DNA of 64,000 nt from Arthrobacter bambusae (GTDB lineage Bacteria; Actinomycetota; Actinomycetes; Actinomycetales; Micrococcaceae), in NCBI RefSeq assembly GCF_030812595.1, contig NZ_JAUSSZ010000014.1, forward strand, positions 41,407-105,406, read 5' to 3'. Made by a program: the position numbers and the translations under genes. A model generated the notes under the pieces. It saw only the letters and a program-made list of their open reading frames with translations. It searched no databases and was not told the DNA's origin. Shown in pieces: positions 34,247-44,352 of the stretch; the stretch's first letter is position 1; each line of letters starts with the position of its first letter.

Positions 34247-37237
34247 TCACCGCACAACCCGGAGGGTGCGCACCTCGAACGGCCGCAGGCGCAGCTCGCC
34301 ACCGAGGCGCGCGTCGTCTAGCGCGTCCTCGATGAGGCTCACCTCACGCACCTCGCGATGCGGGAAGTCGACCGAGAGCTCTCCGACCGTGCGGCGGCCC
34401 AGCGATTCGTAGACACGCACGATCACGTCCCCCGAGTCGTCGTCGGCTAGCTTCACGCCGGAAACGACGATCCCTTCGCCTCGGACCGCTACGAGCGGCG
34501 CGACGTCGTGGCCGCCGCGGACCGTGGTCCCTGGAGCGTTCAGCTCGATGCCCGCGCGGGTGGCCTCGGCGGGACCGGCGCCGATCACCATGCCGATCGT
34601 GATGACGTGCCGTCCGTGGTCGGCGTCGGGATCGGGGAAACGCGGCGCGCGGAGCAGCGAAAGCCGCACGGTTGTCGTCACTGCATCAGCCGACACTTCG
34701 CGGGACGTGTCGTATCCATAGATCGAGTCGTTCACCAAGGCGACGCCGAAATCGGCCTCGCGCAGCAGCACAAAGCGGTGCATCGACGTCTCAAACTTCG
34801 CTGCCTCCCAGCTCGTGTTCGTATGCGTGACCCGAGACTGATAGCCGAACTGGGTCTCGGCCTCGGAGTGTGCCGCCTGCAGGTCGAGCGGGAATGCCAG
34901 CTTGAGCAGCTTCTCGGTCTCGTGCCAGTCGATGTCGTTGACGATCTGCAGCGTCCGCGAACCGGGCGCCAAGGTGATCGTCTGGGTGATGGTCGACTTG
35001 GAGAAGGCCCGATCGACGACCACCTCGGCGCCCGCCCCGGTGAGCCGTGAACAGATGCCTGTTACCTCGCGCAGCTCGCTGACGCTGTTGCGGTAGTAGC
35101 GGTCGATGTCCCAGGCGTCCCACATGTTTGGAAAGTCCTGGTGCAGCTGCAGCAGGTTCGCCGCAAGGCCATCGGCGACGGCGTCGCGCCCTGTCTCGAG
35201 GTCGACGGCGGAGACGATGAGTCCCTCGTCGGAGATGCGTACACGGACGAGCGCATTCTCCAGCACGATGCCTTCGCCTGAATCGTCGAGAGTGACCTGG
35301 TCATCCGAGGCGTCGGCGGCGGTGGCGCCGAGCGGCAGTGGCCCGGCCAACGACGACGGCGAGAAGACGAGCTCACGGTCCCCGTCGCCGGCGAGCGAGC
35401 GGAGCGCGGCATCCGAGATCGCCTGAGCCCTGTCGATCACGCCGTCGAGGACGGCAACCGCCTCGCGGTGCACCCAGGCAATGGAGGTACCGGGAAGGAT
35501 GTCATGGAACTCATGCAGCAGTACCTGTTGCCACAGCTCGTCGAGTTCGGCGCGCGGGTGAGCGGCCCCGGTACGGACGGCATCCGTCGCCGTCCACAGC
35601 TCGGCCTCTACGAGTGCGTGCTCGGCCCGCCGGTGGCGCGACTTGGTGCCTTGCTGGCTGGTGAGGGTGCCGCGGTGCAGCTCGAGGTACAGCTCGCCAA
35701 CCCAGACGGCCGGGTGCGGCAGCTCCGCCTTGGCTGCATCGAAGAAAACGTCCGGGTGTTCCCAAACCACTCGGGCGCTTCCTTCAAGGTCCTGCAAGCG
35801 TCGGGCGCGGCCCGTCATCTCGCGGGTGGTGCCGCCCCCGCCGTCGCCCCAGCCCACGGGAGCGATCGACCGGGAGCTGACACGGTTCTCTTTGAACTGG
35901 CGCGACGCTTTGGCGACCTCCATCCCGCTCAGCTGCGAGTTGTAGGTATCCATGGACGGGAAGTGCGTGAAGATTTGCGAGGCGTCGATGCCCTCCCAAA
36001 GGAACGTGTGGTGGGGGAAGGCGTTCTGCTGGTTCCAGGAGATCTTTTGCGTGAAGAACCACTCGAAGCCGGCGCGGCGCATGAGCTGCGGCAACGCCGG
36101 CGAATAGCCGAAGCTGTCGGGCAACCATACGCCCTTTGAACGGATACCGAACTCCCGCTCGAAGAACCGCTGACCGTACGAGAACTGCCGCACCAGCGAT
36201 TCGCCCGTCGGCATCACCGTATCGGACTCGACCCACATGCCGCCGAGTGGCAGGAAGCGGCCCTCGGCCACGGCGGCCTTCACCCGTTCGAACACCTCGG
36301 GGCGGTGCTCCTTGAGCCACGCATACTGCTGCGCGCTCGACATACCGAACTGGAAATCCGGCTGCTCTTCAAGCAGTGCCGCCATCGAGGACGAGGTCCG
36401 CGCGACCTTTCGGATTGTCTCGCGCACCGGCCACAACCAGGCGGAGTCGATGTGGGCGTGGCCGATCGCCGAGATGCGATGGGCACTCGCCTCCGCGGGC
36501 GCCGCAAGCACGTCGGCAAGCTTCGAGCGGGCGTCCGCAGCGGTCACGACGATGCGCTGAAGGTCGAGCACATCGAGGGCATCGTCCATGGCCTGCAGGA
36601 TGCGCATGCGCCGCGGGGAGGTGTGCGGGAGTTCGGCCTGCAGCTGGAACAGCACGTCGAGGTCGAGGGAGAGTTCGAAGACCTCCCGCTCGAAGACGGC
36701 CAGGTCCATCCTGCGCGTGCGGTAGAGCGGCTCCCCGGACGAAGTGAGGATGTCACCCTCCTGGGTCGGGAGGAATGGATGGTAGTCGAGCAACACCGGG
36801 TTTGATGCAGCTTCGAGATACAGCTCCACCGGCTCGTCGCCGTCGGCCGCCACGGTGATCGGCACCCACTGGTTGCGCGGGTTGATGCTCTTCACCGGCG
36901 TGCCGTCAGGGCGGTAGACAAGCGCCTCGCACTGGAATCCCGCCATATTCACGTCGAATCCGAGGTCGACGATGGCTTCGACCGTGCGCCCTGCCCATTC
37001 GGTGGGCACACGGCCCGTGAGCCGGAACCAGGTGGTGCCCCAGGCAGGGCCCCACGGCACCCCGACGGATCCCGGCGCGTAGTCCAGCGCCAGCGCGTCA
37101 GCAGGGCGGATCGGCTCGCCGTCGAGCTCATGGATCTCGACGGCGAGAGGCACGGATGCCGAGTGAATCGCCGGGAGGATGCGTTCCTCAAGGACGCGAT
37201 TGACGCGCCCAATGGTAAGCGAGGTGTCGTCATGCAT
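34247..37237 (-). CDS. alpha-mannosidase, GH38
   Basis: 996 residues; ATG with GGGAGAA seven bases upstream and an 8-base overlap with the GH20 gene. The catalytic domain has the zinc-binding IGHAHIDSAWLWPVRET (His260, His262, Asp264) and the nucleophile Asp374 in WLPDSFGYSPALP. The C-terminal half holds the beta-sandwich domains of the family. No signal peptide, so cytoplasmic. It should remove alpha-mannosyl residues from imported high-mannose glycans. It is the last gene of the transporter operon. Confidence 0.93.
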   Translation of the reverse strand: MHDDTSLTIGRVNRVLEERILPAIHSASVPLAVEIHELDGEPIRPADALALDYAPGSVGVPWGPAWGTTWFRLTGRVPTEWAGRTVEAIVDLGFDVNMAGFQCEALVYRPDGTPVKSINPRNQWVPITVAADGDEPVELYLEAASNPVLLDYHPFLPTQEGDILTSSGEPLYRTRRMDLAVFEREVFELSLDLDVLFQLQAELPHTSPRRMRILQAMDDALDVLDLQRIVVTAADARSKLADVLAAPAEASAHRISAIGHAHIDSAWLWPVRETIRKVARTSSSMAALLEEQPDFQFGMSSAQQYAWLKEHRPEVFERVKAAVAEGRFLPLGGMWVESDTVMPTGESLVRQFSYGQRFFEREFGIRSKGVWLPDSFGYSPALPQLMRRAGFEWFFTQKISWNQQNAFPHHTFLWEGIDASQIFTHFPSMDTYNSQLSGMEVAKASRQFKENRVSSRSIAPVGWGDGGGGTTREMTGRARRLQDLEGSARVVWEHPDVFFDAAKAELPHPAVWVGELYLELHRGTLTSQQGTKSRHRRAEHALVEAELWTATDAVRTGAAHPRAELDELWQQVLLHEFHDILPGTSIAWVHREAVAVLDGVIDRAQAISDAALRSLAGDGDRELVFSPSSLAGPLPLGATAADASDDQVTLDDSGEGIVLENALVRVRISDEGLIVSAVDLETGRDAVADGLAANLLQLHQDFPNMWDAWDIDRYYRNSVSELREVTGICSRLTGAGAEVVVDRAFSKSTITQTITLAPGSRTLQIVNDIDWHETEKLLKLAFPLDLQAAHSEAETQFGYQSRVTHTNTSWEAAKFETSMHRFVLLREADFGVALVNDSIYGYDTSREVSADAVTTTVRLSLLRAPRFPDPDADHGRHVITIGMVIGAGPAEATRAGIELNAPGTTVRGGHDVAPLVAVRGEGIVVSGVKLADDDSGDVIVRVYESLGRRTVGELSVDFPHREVREVSLIEDALDDARLGGELRLRPFEVRTLRVVR

Positions 37238-38687
37238 GGATAGTTCTCCCGTTCCTCAGCACGCCGATACGCGCGTCGATGTCGCAGAACTCGGTGTGTG
37301 TGAGCCGGCTTCCGGCGTTCCAGGCGCGCTCCGCCATCGCACGCAGAGGACGGCGGATGCCGTCGAGGACTTCGCTGGGGGACTGCGCCCCTGGGTCATC
37401 CGACCAAACTGAGAAGAAGACGCCCCGCAGCAGCGCGGGATACGGGGCCGCGATCTCCTGCCTGGCGCCGCTGGGCAGCGACGGGAACAGGCCAGGGTGC
37501 CAGTCCGCTTCCCAGACCCGCTCGCTCGTCGGGTAGCTGTAGTCGGCCTTCTCGCCTAGCACGTAGTAGAAGAGCGAGTCGTTGAAGTTCATCAGGCCGT
37601 AACCCGCGTTGACGGCCTCCGCCAGCGGCCGTATCTGCACATCCCAGTTCGTCCACCAGGCGAGTACGACGTCGCGGTCGAGCTCGATGACCCGACTGCG
37701 CAGCATGCCGTCATTCCAGACCCGCGCGGCGAAACCTCGCGAACGCAGGTGCGTGGCCGTCCGGTTGATGAAGTCCGTGAGGAGATCGAAGCCCGTCCCC
37801 TCCTTGCCGTACCGTTCCAGCGCGGCGTCGCTCAGCGTGCGGTAGTCCTCGATCCTGGTGAAGTCGACGAACTCGTCGCCGCCGAGGTTCCAGCGTGTGC
37901 TCCGGGAGAAGACCGGTGCCATGTCATCGATCAGCGCCCGTGCGAACCTCTCGGCCTCGTCGCGGGTGATGTCCAGCGCGTGAGCAGTATCCGGCGCGCC
38001 GGAGGGGAGCCTGAACTCCGGGTGCGCGGTCAGGACGTGCCTGAGGTGACCCGGCATGTCGAGCGACGGCACCACCTCCAGATGCAGGTCTGCCGCGACC
38101 TCCACGATGCGGCGGGCCTGGTCCCTGGTGACGTGGTCGGCGGAGACGATCTCCGGGAAGGACTCCGACTCGAGCCGGAACCCCTCGTTCTCCGAGAAAT
38201 GCCATTGGAAGCTGTTGATCCCGACATCCGCGAGCGAATGCAGGAGTCCGATGATCCACTCCGCGGGGAAGTGCTTGCGGGCGGCATCCAGGTGAAAGCC
38301 CCTCTCGCCCGCAGACGGCTCGGAGGCGACGCGTCCGTACGGCACGTTCCCCTGGGCCCGCAGGTTGTGCAGCAGCTGACGGGTTGCCCGGAACACCCCG
38401 ACCGGAGCGCCTGCTACCACCTCGATGTCGTCAAAGACAGCAAGGCTGAACGCCTCGCCGTCGGGGCCGCCCTTGCGCAGGCAGACGGTCGCCCCCTCGC
38501 CCCTCGCGATCCCGAGCGCCCTCAGCTCGCGCTCGAGCCGGACGGCCTCGCGGGCAAACTCCGGCGCTTCGGCGACGACTAGGACCGCGGCGGGTCGCCA
38601 TTCGCCCCCCGTCAACATGGCCGTCGTCGGCTGCGGGAGGGCGAGCCAGCGCGGCTCGCCTGCTCCAGCATCGGTTGCATCGATCAT
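37230..38687 (-). CDS. beta-N-acetylhexosaminidase-like enzyme, GH20
   Basis: 485 residues from ATG 38687, which overlaps the permease stop by four bases (ATGA); the long upstream frame is a shadow of the permease. A GH20b-type N-terminal domain (~1-120) is followed by a TIM barrel with RGFHLDAARKHFP, QWHFSENEGFRLE, PSLDMPGHLRHV and the catalytic pair Asp271-Glu272 in NLGGDEFVDF. No signal peptide is seen, so it acts inside the cell. It would remove beta-linked GlcNAc, for example from complex-type antennae. The substrate is inferred from the neighbours. Confidence 0.88.
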   Translation of the reverse strand: MIDATDAGAGEPRWLALPQPTTAMLTGGEWRPAAVLVVAEAPEFAREAVRLERELRALGIARGEGATVCLRKGGPDGEAFSLAVFDDIEVVAGAPVGVFRATRQLLHNLRAQGNVPYGRVASEPSAGERGFHLDAARKHFPAEWIIGLLHSLADVGINSFQWHFSENEGFRLESESFPEIVSADHVTRDQARRIVEVAADLHLEVVPSLDMPGHLRHVLTAHPEFRLPSGAPDTAHALDITRDEAERFARALIDDMAPVFSRSTRWNLGGDEFVDFTRIEDYRTLSDAALERYGKEGTGFDLLTDFINRTATHLRSRGFAARVWNDGMLRSRVIELDRDVVLAWWTNWDVQIRPLAEAVNAGYGLMNFNDSLFYYVLGEKADYSYPTSERVWEADWHPGLFPSLPSGARQEIAAPYPALLRGVFFSVWSDDPGAQSPSEVLDGIRRPLRAMAERAWNAGSRLTHTEFCDIDARIGVLRNGRTIHA

Positions 38688-39589
38688 CCTTTGACGCTGC
38701 CTTCCTCGACGCCGCGGAAGAACTGCTTCTGCAGCACGGCGAACAGAACGATGATCGGGACCAGCGCGATCATGGTTCCCGCCGCGATCACACGCGGGTT
38801 CGCGGCGAAGTTGGAGCTGAGGTACTGCATGCCGACAGTCAGGGTGTAGTTCGCCGGGTCCGAGAGCACGACGAGCGGCCAGAGGAAGTCGTCCCAGGCA
38901 CCGATGAAGGCAAAGAGCGCGACGACGGAGACCATGCCGCGGACGTTGGGCCACACGATGTGGCGCAGGCGTTCCATCGTGTTGGCACCGTCGATCGTCG
39001 CGGCATCCAGTGTGTCCGGCGGGATCATCCGGCAGACCGCGGTCATCAGCAGCACGTTGATTGCCGCGATGGCACCGGGCAGGAACACGCCCCAGAGCGT
39101 GTTCGCCAGTCCCAGTGACTTGACCGTGAGGTACTGGCTGGTCAGGGTGACCTCAGCGGGAAGCAGAAGCGTCGAGAAGATGATCGCGAGCACGATCCAC
39201 TTGCCCCGGAACTTTATGGTGCCCAGCGCGTAGCCCCCCATCGTGGCGAAGACCACGTTGGTGATGACCGTGCCGACGCCGACGAGCAGCGAGTGCCAGG
39301 CATAGTCGAGCACGGGGATGGCTCGAAACACGTTGGCGTAGTTGTCGATGGTGGGTGCTGCCGGGATCAGCGACGGCGGAAAGTCGTAGATGTTCTCGGT
39401 GGCGCCCCTGAAGGATGTCGACATTTGCCACAGGAAGGGGAACACCATGATCCCGAGGATCAGGATGAGCAGGGCGTACTTGCCGATCAGCCCGGGGAGG
39501 GACGGTTTCATGATGTCTGCCGAGCCCCGCGTCCGGTACGCCTTCTCCCGGCGAGGCGCCGTTGTGGTCTGTGCCTGCGCGGCGCTCAT
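38684..39589 (-). CDS. ABC sugar transporter permease (MalG/LacG type)
   Basis: 301 residues; ATG 39589 overlaps the preceding permease stop (ATGA). Six membrane segments are visible, with the EAA-loop motif ATIDGANTMERLRHIVWPN, the ATPase contact typical of carbohydrate-uptake family 1. The upstream open frame to 40177 is only a shadow. It forms the heterodimeric channel with the 39586-40533 gene product. No ATP-binding subunit is encoded here; a shared MsmK-like ATPase elsewhere is expected. Confidence 0.93.
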   Translation of the reverse strand: MSAAQAQTTTAPRREKAYRTRGSADIMKPSLPGLIGKYALLILILGIMVFPFLWQMSTSFRGATENIYDFPPSLIPAAPTIDNYANVFRAIPVLDYAWHSLLVGVGTVITNVVFATMGGYALGTIKFRGKWIVLAIIFSTLLLPAEVTLTSQYLTVKSLGLANTLWGVFLPGAIAAINVLLMTAVCRMIPPDTLDAATIDGANTMERLRHIVWPNVRGMVSVVALFAFIGAWDDFLWPLVVLSDPANYTLTVGMQYLSSNFAANPRVIAAGTMIALVPIIVLFAVLQKQFFRGVEEGSVKG

Positions 39590-40533
39590 CTCGCTGCTCC
39601 CTTTGCGGCGCGTGCGACCCTGGCCGCCTTCGTGACGCGCCTGCTCGCCAGCGCGTCTTTGATGGTGTCGCTGTTGTTGAGGACGCCGACGACGGCGAGC
39701 GGCACGAGGGTGAGGAGGAAGAGAACGAGGGAGATCGCGGAGGCGTAACCGATCTGCCCGTTCAACCCCTTGCCCATCGACTGGATCAGCATCACCATGC
39801 TCATCGCGCGCCCGCCGGGGCCGCCCGAACCGTTCGAGAGCACGTATAGCTCGGTGAACACCCGAATCGCGCCCACGCACACCAGCACGGAGACGAGCAT
39901 TATCGGCCCGCGCACGCCCGGCACCGTGACCGACCAGAACCGCCGCCACCACCCGGCCCCGTCCGTCGCCGCGGCTTCGTGCAACTCGCGTCCGACGTTC
40001 CCGAGGGCGGCAAGGTACACAACCATGTAGTAGCCCAGTCCCTTCCAGACCGTGAGCCCGACCGCGCAGCCGATGAGCAGCAAGCGGTCGGAGAGGAACT
40101 CGATTGGCCGGTCCACGAAGCCGAAGAACTGGAGAGCGGAATTGACCGTGCCGCTCCCGGAGAAGAGGAACTCCCACACGATCGCGACGACGACAGCCGA
40201 GGCGATCACCGGGAAGTAGAACGTCGTGCGGAAGAAGCCGATCGCGGGGATCTTGTGGTGGACCAGCAGTGCGAGCAGGAGGGGCAGGAAGGTCAGCAGC
40301 GGCACGCAGACGACCACGTAGACGAGGGACGTGGACAGCGCGTAGCCGAACCTCTCATCCTCGAAGAGCTTCCCGAAGTTCTCCAGCCCCACGAAGCGTG
40401 CCGGGCGGAGGGGACGAGCATCCGTGAAGGCCAGGACCACAGTGTTCAGGAATGGCCACAGCGCGAACACGAACACCCAGATCACCGCCGGCAGCACCAG
40501 TAGGTACGGCGTGAACCACCTCTGTCTCTGCAC
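39586..40533 (-). CDS. ABC sugar transporter permease (MalF/LacF type)
   Basis: 315 residues from GTG, with a GGAGGGGAGA-type site upstream. Six membrane helices and the EAA loop AAATDGAGWWRRFWSVTVPG identify the first permease of a CUT1 importer. It lies 29 bases after the binding-protein stop and overlaps the next permease by four bases. Confidence 0.93.
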   Translation of the reverse strand: MQRQRWFTPYLLVLPAVIWVFVFALWPFLNTVVLAFTDARPLRPARFVGLENFGKLFEDERFGYALSTSLVYVVVCVPLLTFLPLLLALLVHHKIPAIGFFRTTFYFPVIASAVVVAIVWEFLFSGSGTVNSALQFFGFVDRPIEFLSDRLLLIGCAVGLTVWKGLGYYMVVYLAALGNVGRELHEAAATDGAGWWRRFWSVTVPGVRGPIMLVSVLVCVGAIRVFTELYVLSNGSGGPGGRAMSMVMLIQSMGKGLNGQIGYASAISLVLFLLTLVPLAVVGVLNNSDTIKDALASRRVTKAARVARAAKGAAR

Positions 40534-40562
40534 GGCCTATCTCCCCTCCGCCCGGCGCGAGA

Positions 40563-41843
40563 TCATTTGGCGACGTTCTGCTGCGCGTACTGCACGGCTT
40601 TGTCCAGCGCTTCCTTGCCCGAGATTTCACCGGTGACCGCCAATGCGATCTGCTGCTTCGCATAGGTCTCCATCGCCTCGGTGTACTGTGGTGCGCCCGT
40701 CATCTTCGCGTTGGCCATCTGCTTGGCCGCAAGGGAGGTGGCCGCCTTCTGCAGCTCGTTGATCGGTGTCCCGGCGAACGCAGCCGGGTCCGCGTTGGCA
40801 GCCTTGGTACCGGGGAAGAAGCCAGCAGCGAGCTTTACGAAGGCGATCTGGTTCGAGGTGTTCGTGACGAACTCCGCGAAGGCCATAGCGGCGGCCGAGT
40901 TCTTCGACTTCTTCGACACGCTGATGCCTTGCACGAACAGCGGCGGGTTGCCGAACCCGTTGGTGACGTCGACGGCGGGCAGGAGGTTCGGCGCGTTGAC
41001 CGCGACGTCCTTGTCGATGTAGTTCGGTCCGGCGGTTGTCCACACCACCCCGCCGGTGTTGAAGATGTTGACGTTGGAGCCTTCGGTGCCTGCGACCTGC
41101 AGCGCTTGCGCCGTGATGGCGCCCGCCTTGTAGAGCTTGGCGTAGCGATCGATGACCGCCGCGGCCTTCGGCGTGTTGAACACGAATTTGCCGTCCTTGT
41201 AGATTGCGTCGGTGGCGCCGACTATCTGCAGCATCTTGGGGCTGGGGACGGAGGACATGGTCGCCACACCGGATGCGGCGAGTTTCGCGGCCGCGTCGAG
41301 AGTGTCTTCGAAGGTCGCCGGCGCCTTGGCCACGCCACCCTTGGCGAGCAGGTCCTTGTTCCAGTAGTTCAGCTCGGTGCCCAGGTACCAGGGGAAGCCG
41401 AACGAGCCATCGATCCCGTCGAACTTGTATGCGCCGACCCCGCCCTCGAGGTAGTCGCCGAGGACCTTCGAGTCCTTCTTCAGGTCGACGAGCTGCCCGG
41501 AGGAAGCGAGCGAGTATGCGTACTCCGGCGGAAGGTTGACGACGTCCGGGAGTTCACCGGACCCGGCCTGCTGCAGGATCTTGTCCTCATAGCCGTCCCC
41601 CGGCTGGTCGATCCAGTTGACCTTGACTCCCGGGTGCTCCTTCTCGAACGCCTTGACGACGCCCTCGAAGTATGGGGTGAACTTGTCGTTCTTCAGCGAC
41701 CAGGTTTGGAACGAAATGTTCCCGCTGATCTTTCCATCGCCACTGGAAGTGCCGGGCGAGGACGACGAGCCGCCAGTGCAGGCGGTGAGGGCGAGTGCCG
41801 TGGCCACCGCGATGCCTGCGGCGACAGTGGTGCGGATCTTCAT
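40563..41843 (-). CDS. ABC sugar-binding lipoprotein
   Basis: 426 residues; ATG with AAGGAGAACC seven bases upstream. A lipoprotein signal ends in LALTAC (lipid-modified Cys22), followed by a Ser/Gly linker and the type 1 extracellular solute-binding fold (ISFQTWSLKNDKFTPYFEGV, then FPWYLGTELNYWNKDLLAKG). It should capture oligosaccharides released by the GH18 enzyme. First gene of the five-gene operon SBP-permease-permease-GH20-GH38. A LacI-type operator candidate lies 65 bases upstream. Confidence 0.93.
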   Translation of the reverse strand: MKIRTTVAAGIAVATALALTACTGGSSSSPGTSSGDGKISGNISFQTWSLKNDKFTPYFEGVVKAFEKEHPGVKVNWIDQPGDGYEDKILQQAGSGELPDVVNLPPEYAYSLASSGQLVDLKKDSKVLGDYLEGGVGAYKFDGIDGSFGFPWYLGTELNYWNKDLLAKGGVAKAPATFEDTLDAAAKLAASGVATMSSVPSPKMLQIVGATDAIYKDGKFVFNTPKAAAVIDRYAKLYKAGAITAQALQVAGTEGSNVNIFNTGGVVWTTAGPNYIDKDVAVNAPNLLPAVDVTNGFGNPPLFVQGISVSKKSKNSAAAMAFAEFVTNTSNQIAFVKLAAGFFPGTKAANADPAAFAGTPINELQKAATSLAAKQMANAKMTGAPQYTEAMETYAKQQIALAVTGEISGKEALDKAVQYAQQNVAK

Positions 41844-41907
41844 AGAGGTTCTCCTTCGAAAGGTCCAGGCTGCTACGGCATGGATGGGACACGGCCACAA
41901 CCTGCTA

Positions 41908-41924
41908 CTAAAGCGATATAGTTG
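41908..41924. promoter_or_regulatory. LacI-type operator candidate in the shared transporter/GH5 promoter region
   Basis: CTAAAGCGATATAGTTG matches the sites at 44423 and, reversed, 44353, with a central CG as usual for LacI operators. It lies between the divergent starts of the binding-protein gene and the GH5-like gene, so one site could control both. Confidence 0.65.
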
Positions 41925-42005
41925 CCACAGCTTGCCACACAGAACGTTGAATAGTCCAGTGCCGGAAAACATGGGCCGGACATTGAGCCCCCGGAAAGGA
42001 CCCCG

Positions 42006-43292
42006 ATGACCCGCACCGCCGCCCCGCTGCGCTTCGGCGCCAACTACACCCCGTCATCCGAGTGGATGCACGCATGGATGTCCCTGGACCTCGACGGAGT
42101 ACGCAGGGACTTCGCTCCGCTGGCGGCAATAGGCCTCGACCATGTGCGGATCTTCCCGTTGTGGACGCTGCTCCAGCCCAACCGCACGCTGATCCGCGGG
42201 AAGGCCGTGGACGACGTTCGCGCAGTGGTTGACGTGGCGGCGGAGTTCGGACTGGATGCCAGCGTCGACGTCATCCAAGGACACCTGTCGAGCTTCGATT
42301 TCATCCCCGCCTGGCTGTCCACCTGGCACGACAAGAACATGTTCACGCACCCGGATGCGCTCAGCGGACAGGCCCAGCTCGTCACCCGCCTCGGCGAGCG
42401 GCTAGGCGATGCCGCCAATTTCCTCGGTTTCACCCTCGGCAATGAGACCAACCAGTTCTCCACGCCGAGCCACCCCTCCCCCTGGCCGGTCACCGAGGCC
42501 GAGGCTGCGAACTGGATCACCACACTCCTTGACGCGGCGCACACGGCCGCCCCCGCGCAACAGCACGTCCACAGCGAGTATGACGCCGCGTGGTACATGG
42601 ACGGCCATGGCTTCACGCCCGCCATGGCCTCGCGCCTCGGCGGCATGACCACGGTGCACTCGTGGATCTTCAACGGCACGGCGCAGCGGTATGGCGGCCG
42701 CTCCGTGGCATCGGACCGCCACGCCGAGTACATGATCGAACTCGCGCGCGGGTTCGCGACCGACCCCGGACGTGCGATCTGGCTTCAGGAGGTCGGCGCC
42801 CCCTCGAACTGCCTGACTCCCGCGCAGACCCCGGACTTCCTTGAGGCGACGCTGCGTTCCGTAGCACGTACCGAGAACCTCTGGGGGGTCACGTGGTGGT
42901 GCTCGCACGACGTGAGCCGCAGCCTCGCGGACTTCCCGGAGCTGGAGTACACGCTTGGCCTCATCGACCAAGACGGCGAGATGAAGCCGATCGGTCGCCG
43001 TTTCGCCGAACTCATCCCGGAGCTTCGCGGGCGGCAGCCCAGGCCCGCACGCACCCTCGGCATCGTCGTCGAGGTCGACGAGGACGAGACGCCGGTCAGC
43101 CGTGGCGAGATGGGCCCGGGCGGGGCGATCTTCCAGGCCTGGGTCGATGCCTGCACGGCCGGCGCAGAGCCTGCCATCGTCACGTCGATCGACGCCGCGA
43201 AACCAGAGGTTCTCGCCGCGCGCGGCATCACAGAGCTCATCCGCCCGTCTGTCAGCCGGCTTGCTTATGCTTCCCGGAACACCGTCATCTGA
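42006..43292 (+). CDS. GH5-like clan GH-A glycosidase, probable exo-beta-mannosidase (GH5_18-like)
   Basis: 428 residues; ATG with GGAAAGGA upstream. A (beta/alpha)8 barrel of clan GH-A: acid/base Glu147 in GFTLGNETNQF and nucleophile Glu262 in IWLQEVGAP. Other landmarks are FGANYTPSSEWMHAWM and WGVTWWCSHDVSR. No signal peptide is seen, so it is cytoplasmic. In characterised bifidobacterial N-glycan loci a GH5_18 enzyme splits Man-beta-1,4-GlcNAc, the last disaccharide left after alpha-mannosidase. The neighbours here fit that role, but the subfamily is inferred. It is divergent from the transporter operon. Confidence 0.78.
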   Translation: MTRTAAPLRFGANYTPSSEWMHAWMSLDLDGVRRDFAPLAAIGLDHVRIFPLWTLLQPNRTLIRGKAVDDVRAVVDVAAEFGLDASVDVIQGHLSSFDFIPAWLSTWHDKNMFTHPDALSGQAQLVTRLGERLGDAANFLGFTLGNETNQFSTPSHPSPWPVTEAEAANWITTLLDAAHTAAPAQQHVHSEYDAAWYMDGHGFTPAMASRLGGMTTVHSWIFNGTAQRYGGRSVASDRHAEYMIELARGFATDPGRAIWLQEVGAPSNCLTPAQTPDFLEATLRSVARTENLWGVTWWCSHDVSRSLADFPELEYTLGLIDQDGEMKPIGRRFAELIPELRGRQPRPARTLGIVVEVDEDETPVSRGEMGPGGAIFQAWVDACTAGAEPAIVTSIDAAKPEVLAARGITELIRPSVSRLAYASRNTVI

Positions 43293-43325
43293 GCAGCCAC
43301 CCAGCTGCCTTCGCAGGCGCCGGCC

Positions 43326-44348
43326 TCACCGCGGGACGGCGGTACTCTCGCGGACGGTGAGCTGCGGCATGGCGCCGATGCGGTCAGCCAGCACCTCCGG
43401 GGCATCGATCTGTTCGAGCAGGAACTTTGCGGCCTCCGCACCGAGTCCGAACGTATCGCGGGTGACGCAGGTGATCGAGGGGTGCACGAGCGCCGCGACG
43501 ACCGAGTCGTCGAAAGACGCGACGGACAGATCCTTCGGCACGGGCACCCCCATCTCCTGCGCGACGCGAAGGCCGGCGATCGCCATCACATCGTTGTCGA
43601 AGACCACAGCGGTTGGCCGCTCCAGCCGACTCAGGAGGCGGCGCATGGCCGCCGATGCCGCGGCCGGCGAGAAGTCGGTGGCGATTACCTCTCCGCGCGC
43701 CCCGCGCTCACCGAGCCGCGCGAGCACCTCGGTGCGCAGGCGAGTGTGTTGGAACTCCGCCGGACCGGCGACGTACGCGATTGAGCGATGACCGAGGGCG
43801 CCGAGATAGTCGAAGAGAGTGTGCGCCACCTGGCTGTCGTCGAGCCAAATCGTCGCAGGGTGGCCCTCCTCGGACGCATGGCTGCCGAGCACGACTGCGG
43901 GGAGCGCGAGATCGCGGAGCACGGGCAGGCGCGGATCCTCGTCACGAGGATCAATGACGATGACTCCATCGACCTGGTTGGCACTGTGCCAGCGGCGGTA
44001 GGTCGCGATTTCCTCCTCGATCGAGGAAACGAGCACCATCTGCATCGCAATGCGTCGCTCCGCCAGGGCTGACTGGACGCCGGCGACGAGGTCAGTGAAG
44101 AACGCCTCCGCACCGAGGGTGCCTGCCGAACGGTTGACGGCGAAGCCAATGACCCCGGCTTGCGAGCCGACGAGCGCCCGCGCGGCCGTGTTCGGAAGCC
44201 ACTGGCTTTCCTCCGCGATGTCGAGAATGCGCTGACGCGTCTGCGCACTGACGCCCGGCCGACCGTTGAGTGCGAATGACACTGCCCCCGGCGACACTCC
44301 GGCGAGCCGGGCAATGTCCGCGATGGTCACCCGCTTCGTTTTGTTCAT
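43326..44348 (-). CDS. LacI-family repressor of the glycan locus
   Basis: 340 residues. N-terminal helix-turn-helix and hinge VTIADIARLAGVSPGAVSFALNG, then the periplasmic-binding-protein-like ligand domain (GVIGFAVNRSAGTLGAEAFF, DGVIVIDPRDED, TAVVFDNDVMAIAGL, LSVASFDDSVVAALVHPSIT). The start codon lies next to a candidate operator, which suggests autoregulation. It is convergent with the GH5 gene and divergent from the GH18 gene, placing it at the centre of the locus. A mannosyl or GlcNAc-containing inducer is likely. Confidence 0.92.
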   Translation of the reverse strand: MNKTKRVTIADIARLAGVSPGAVSFALNGRPGVSAQTRQRILDIAEESQWLPNTAARALVGSQAGVIGFAVNRSAGTLGAEAFFTDLVAGVQSALAERRIAMQMVLVSSIEEEIATYRRWHSANQVDGVIVIDPRDEDPRLPVLRDLALPAVVLGSHASEEGHPATIWLDDSQVAHTLFDYLGALGHRSIAYVAGPAEFQHTRLRTEVLARLGERGARGEVIATDFSPAAASAAMRRLLSRLERPTAVVFDNDVMAIAGLRVAQEMGVPVPKDLSVASFDDSVVAALVHPSITCVTRDTFGLGAEAAKFLLEQIDAPEVLADRIGAMPQLTVRESTAVPR

Positions 44349-44352
44349 GCTT

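Noticed and set aside
39590..40177. 196-residue upstream extension of the second permease
   Set aside because: The extension only shadows the first permease gene. The ATG overlapping that gene's stop fits the operon pattern.
40929..41921. 330-residue plus-strand ORF
   Set aside because: It is antisense to the sugar-binding lipoprotein and has no conserved motif; GC-rich third-position bias explains the open frame.
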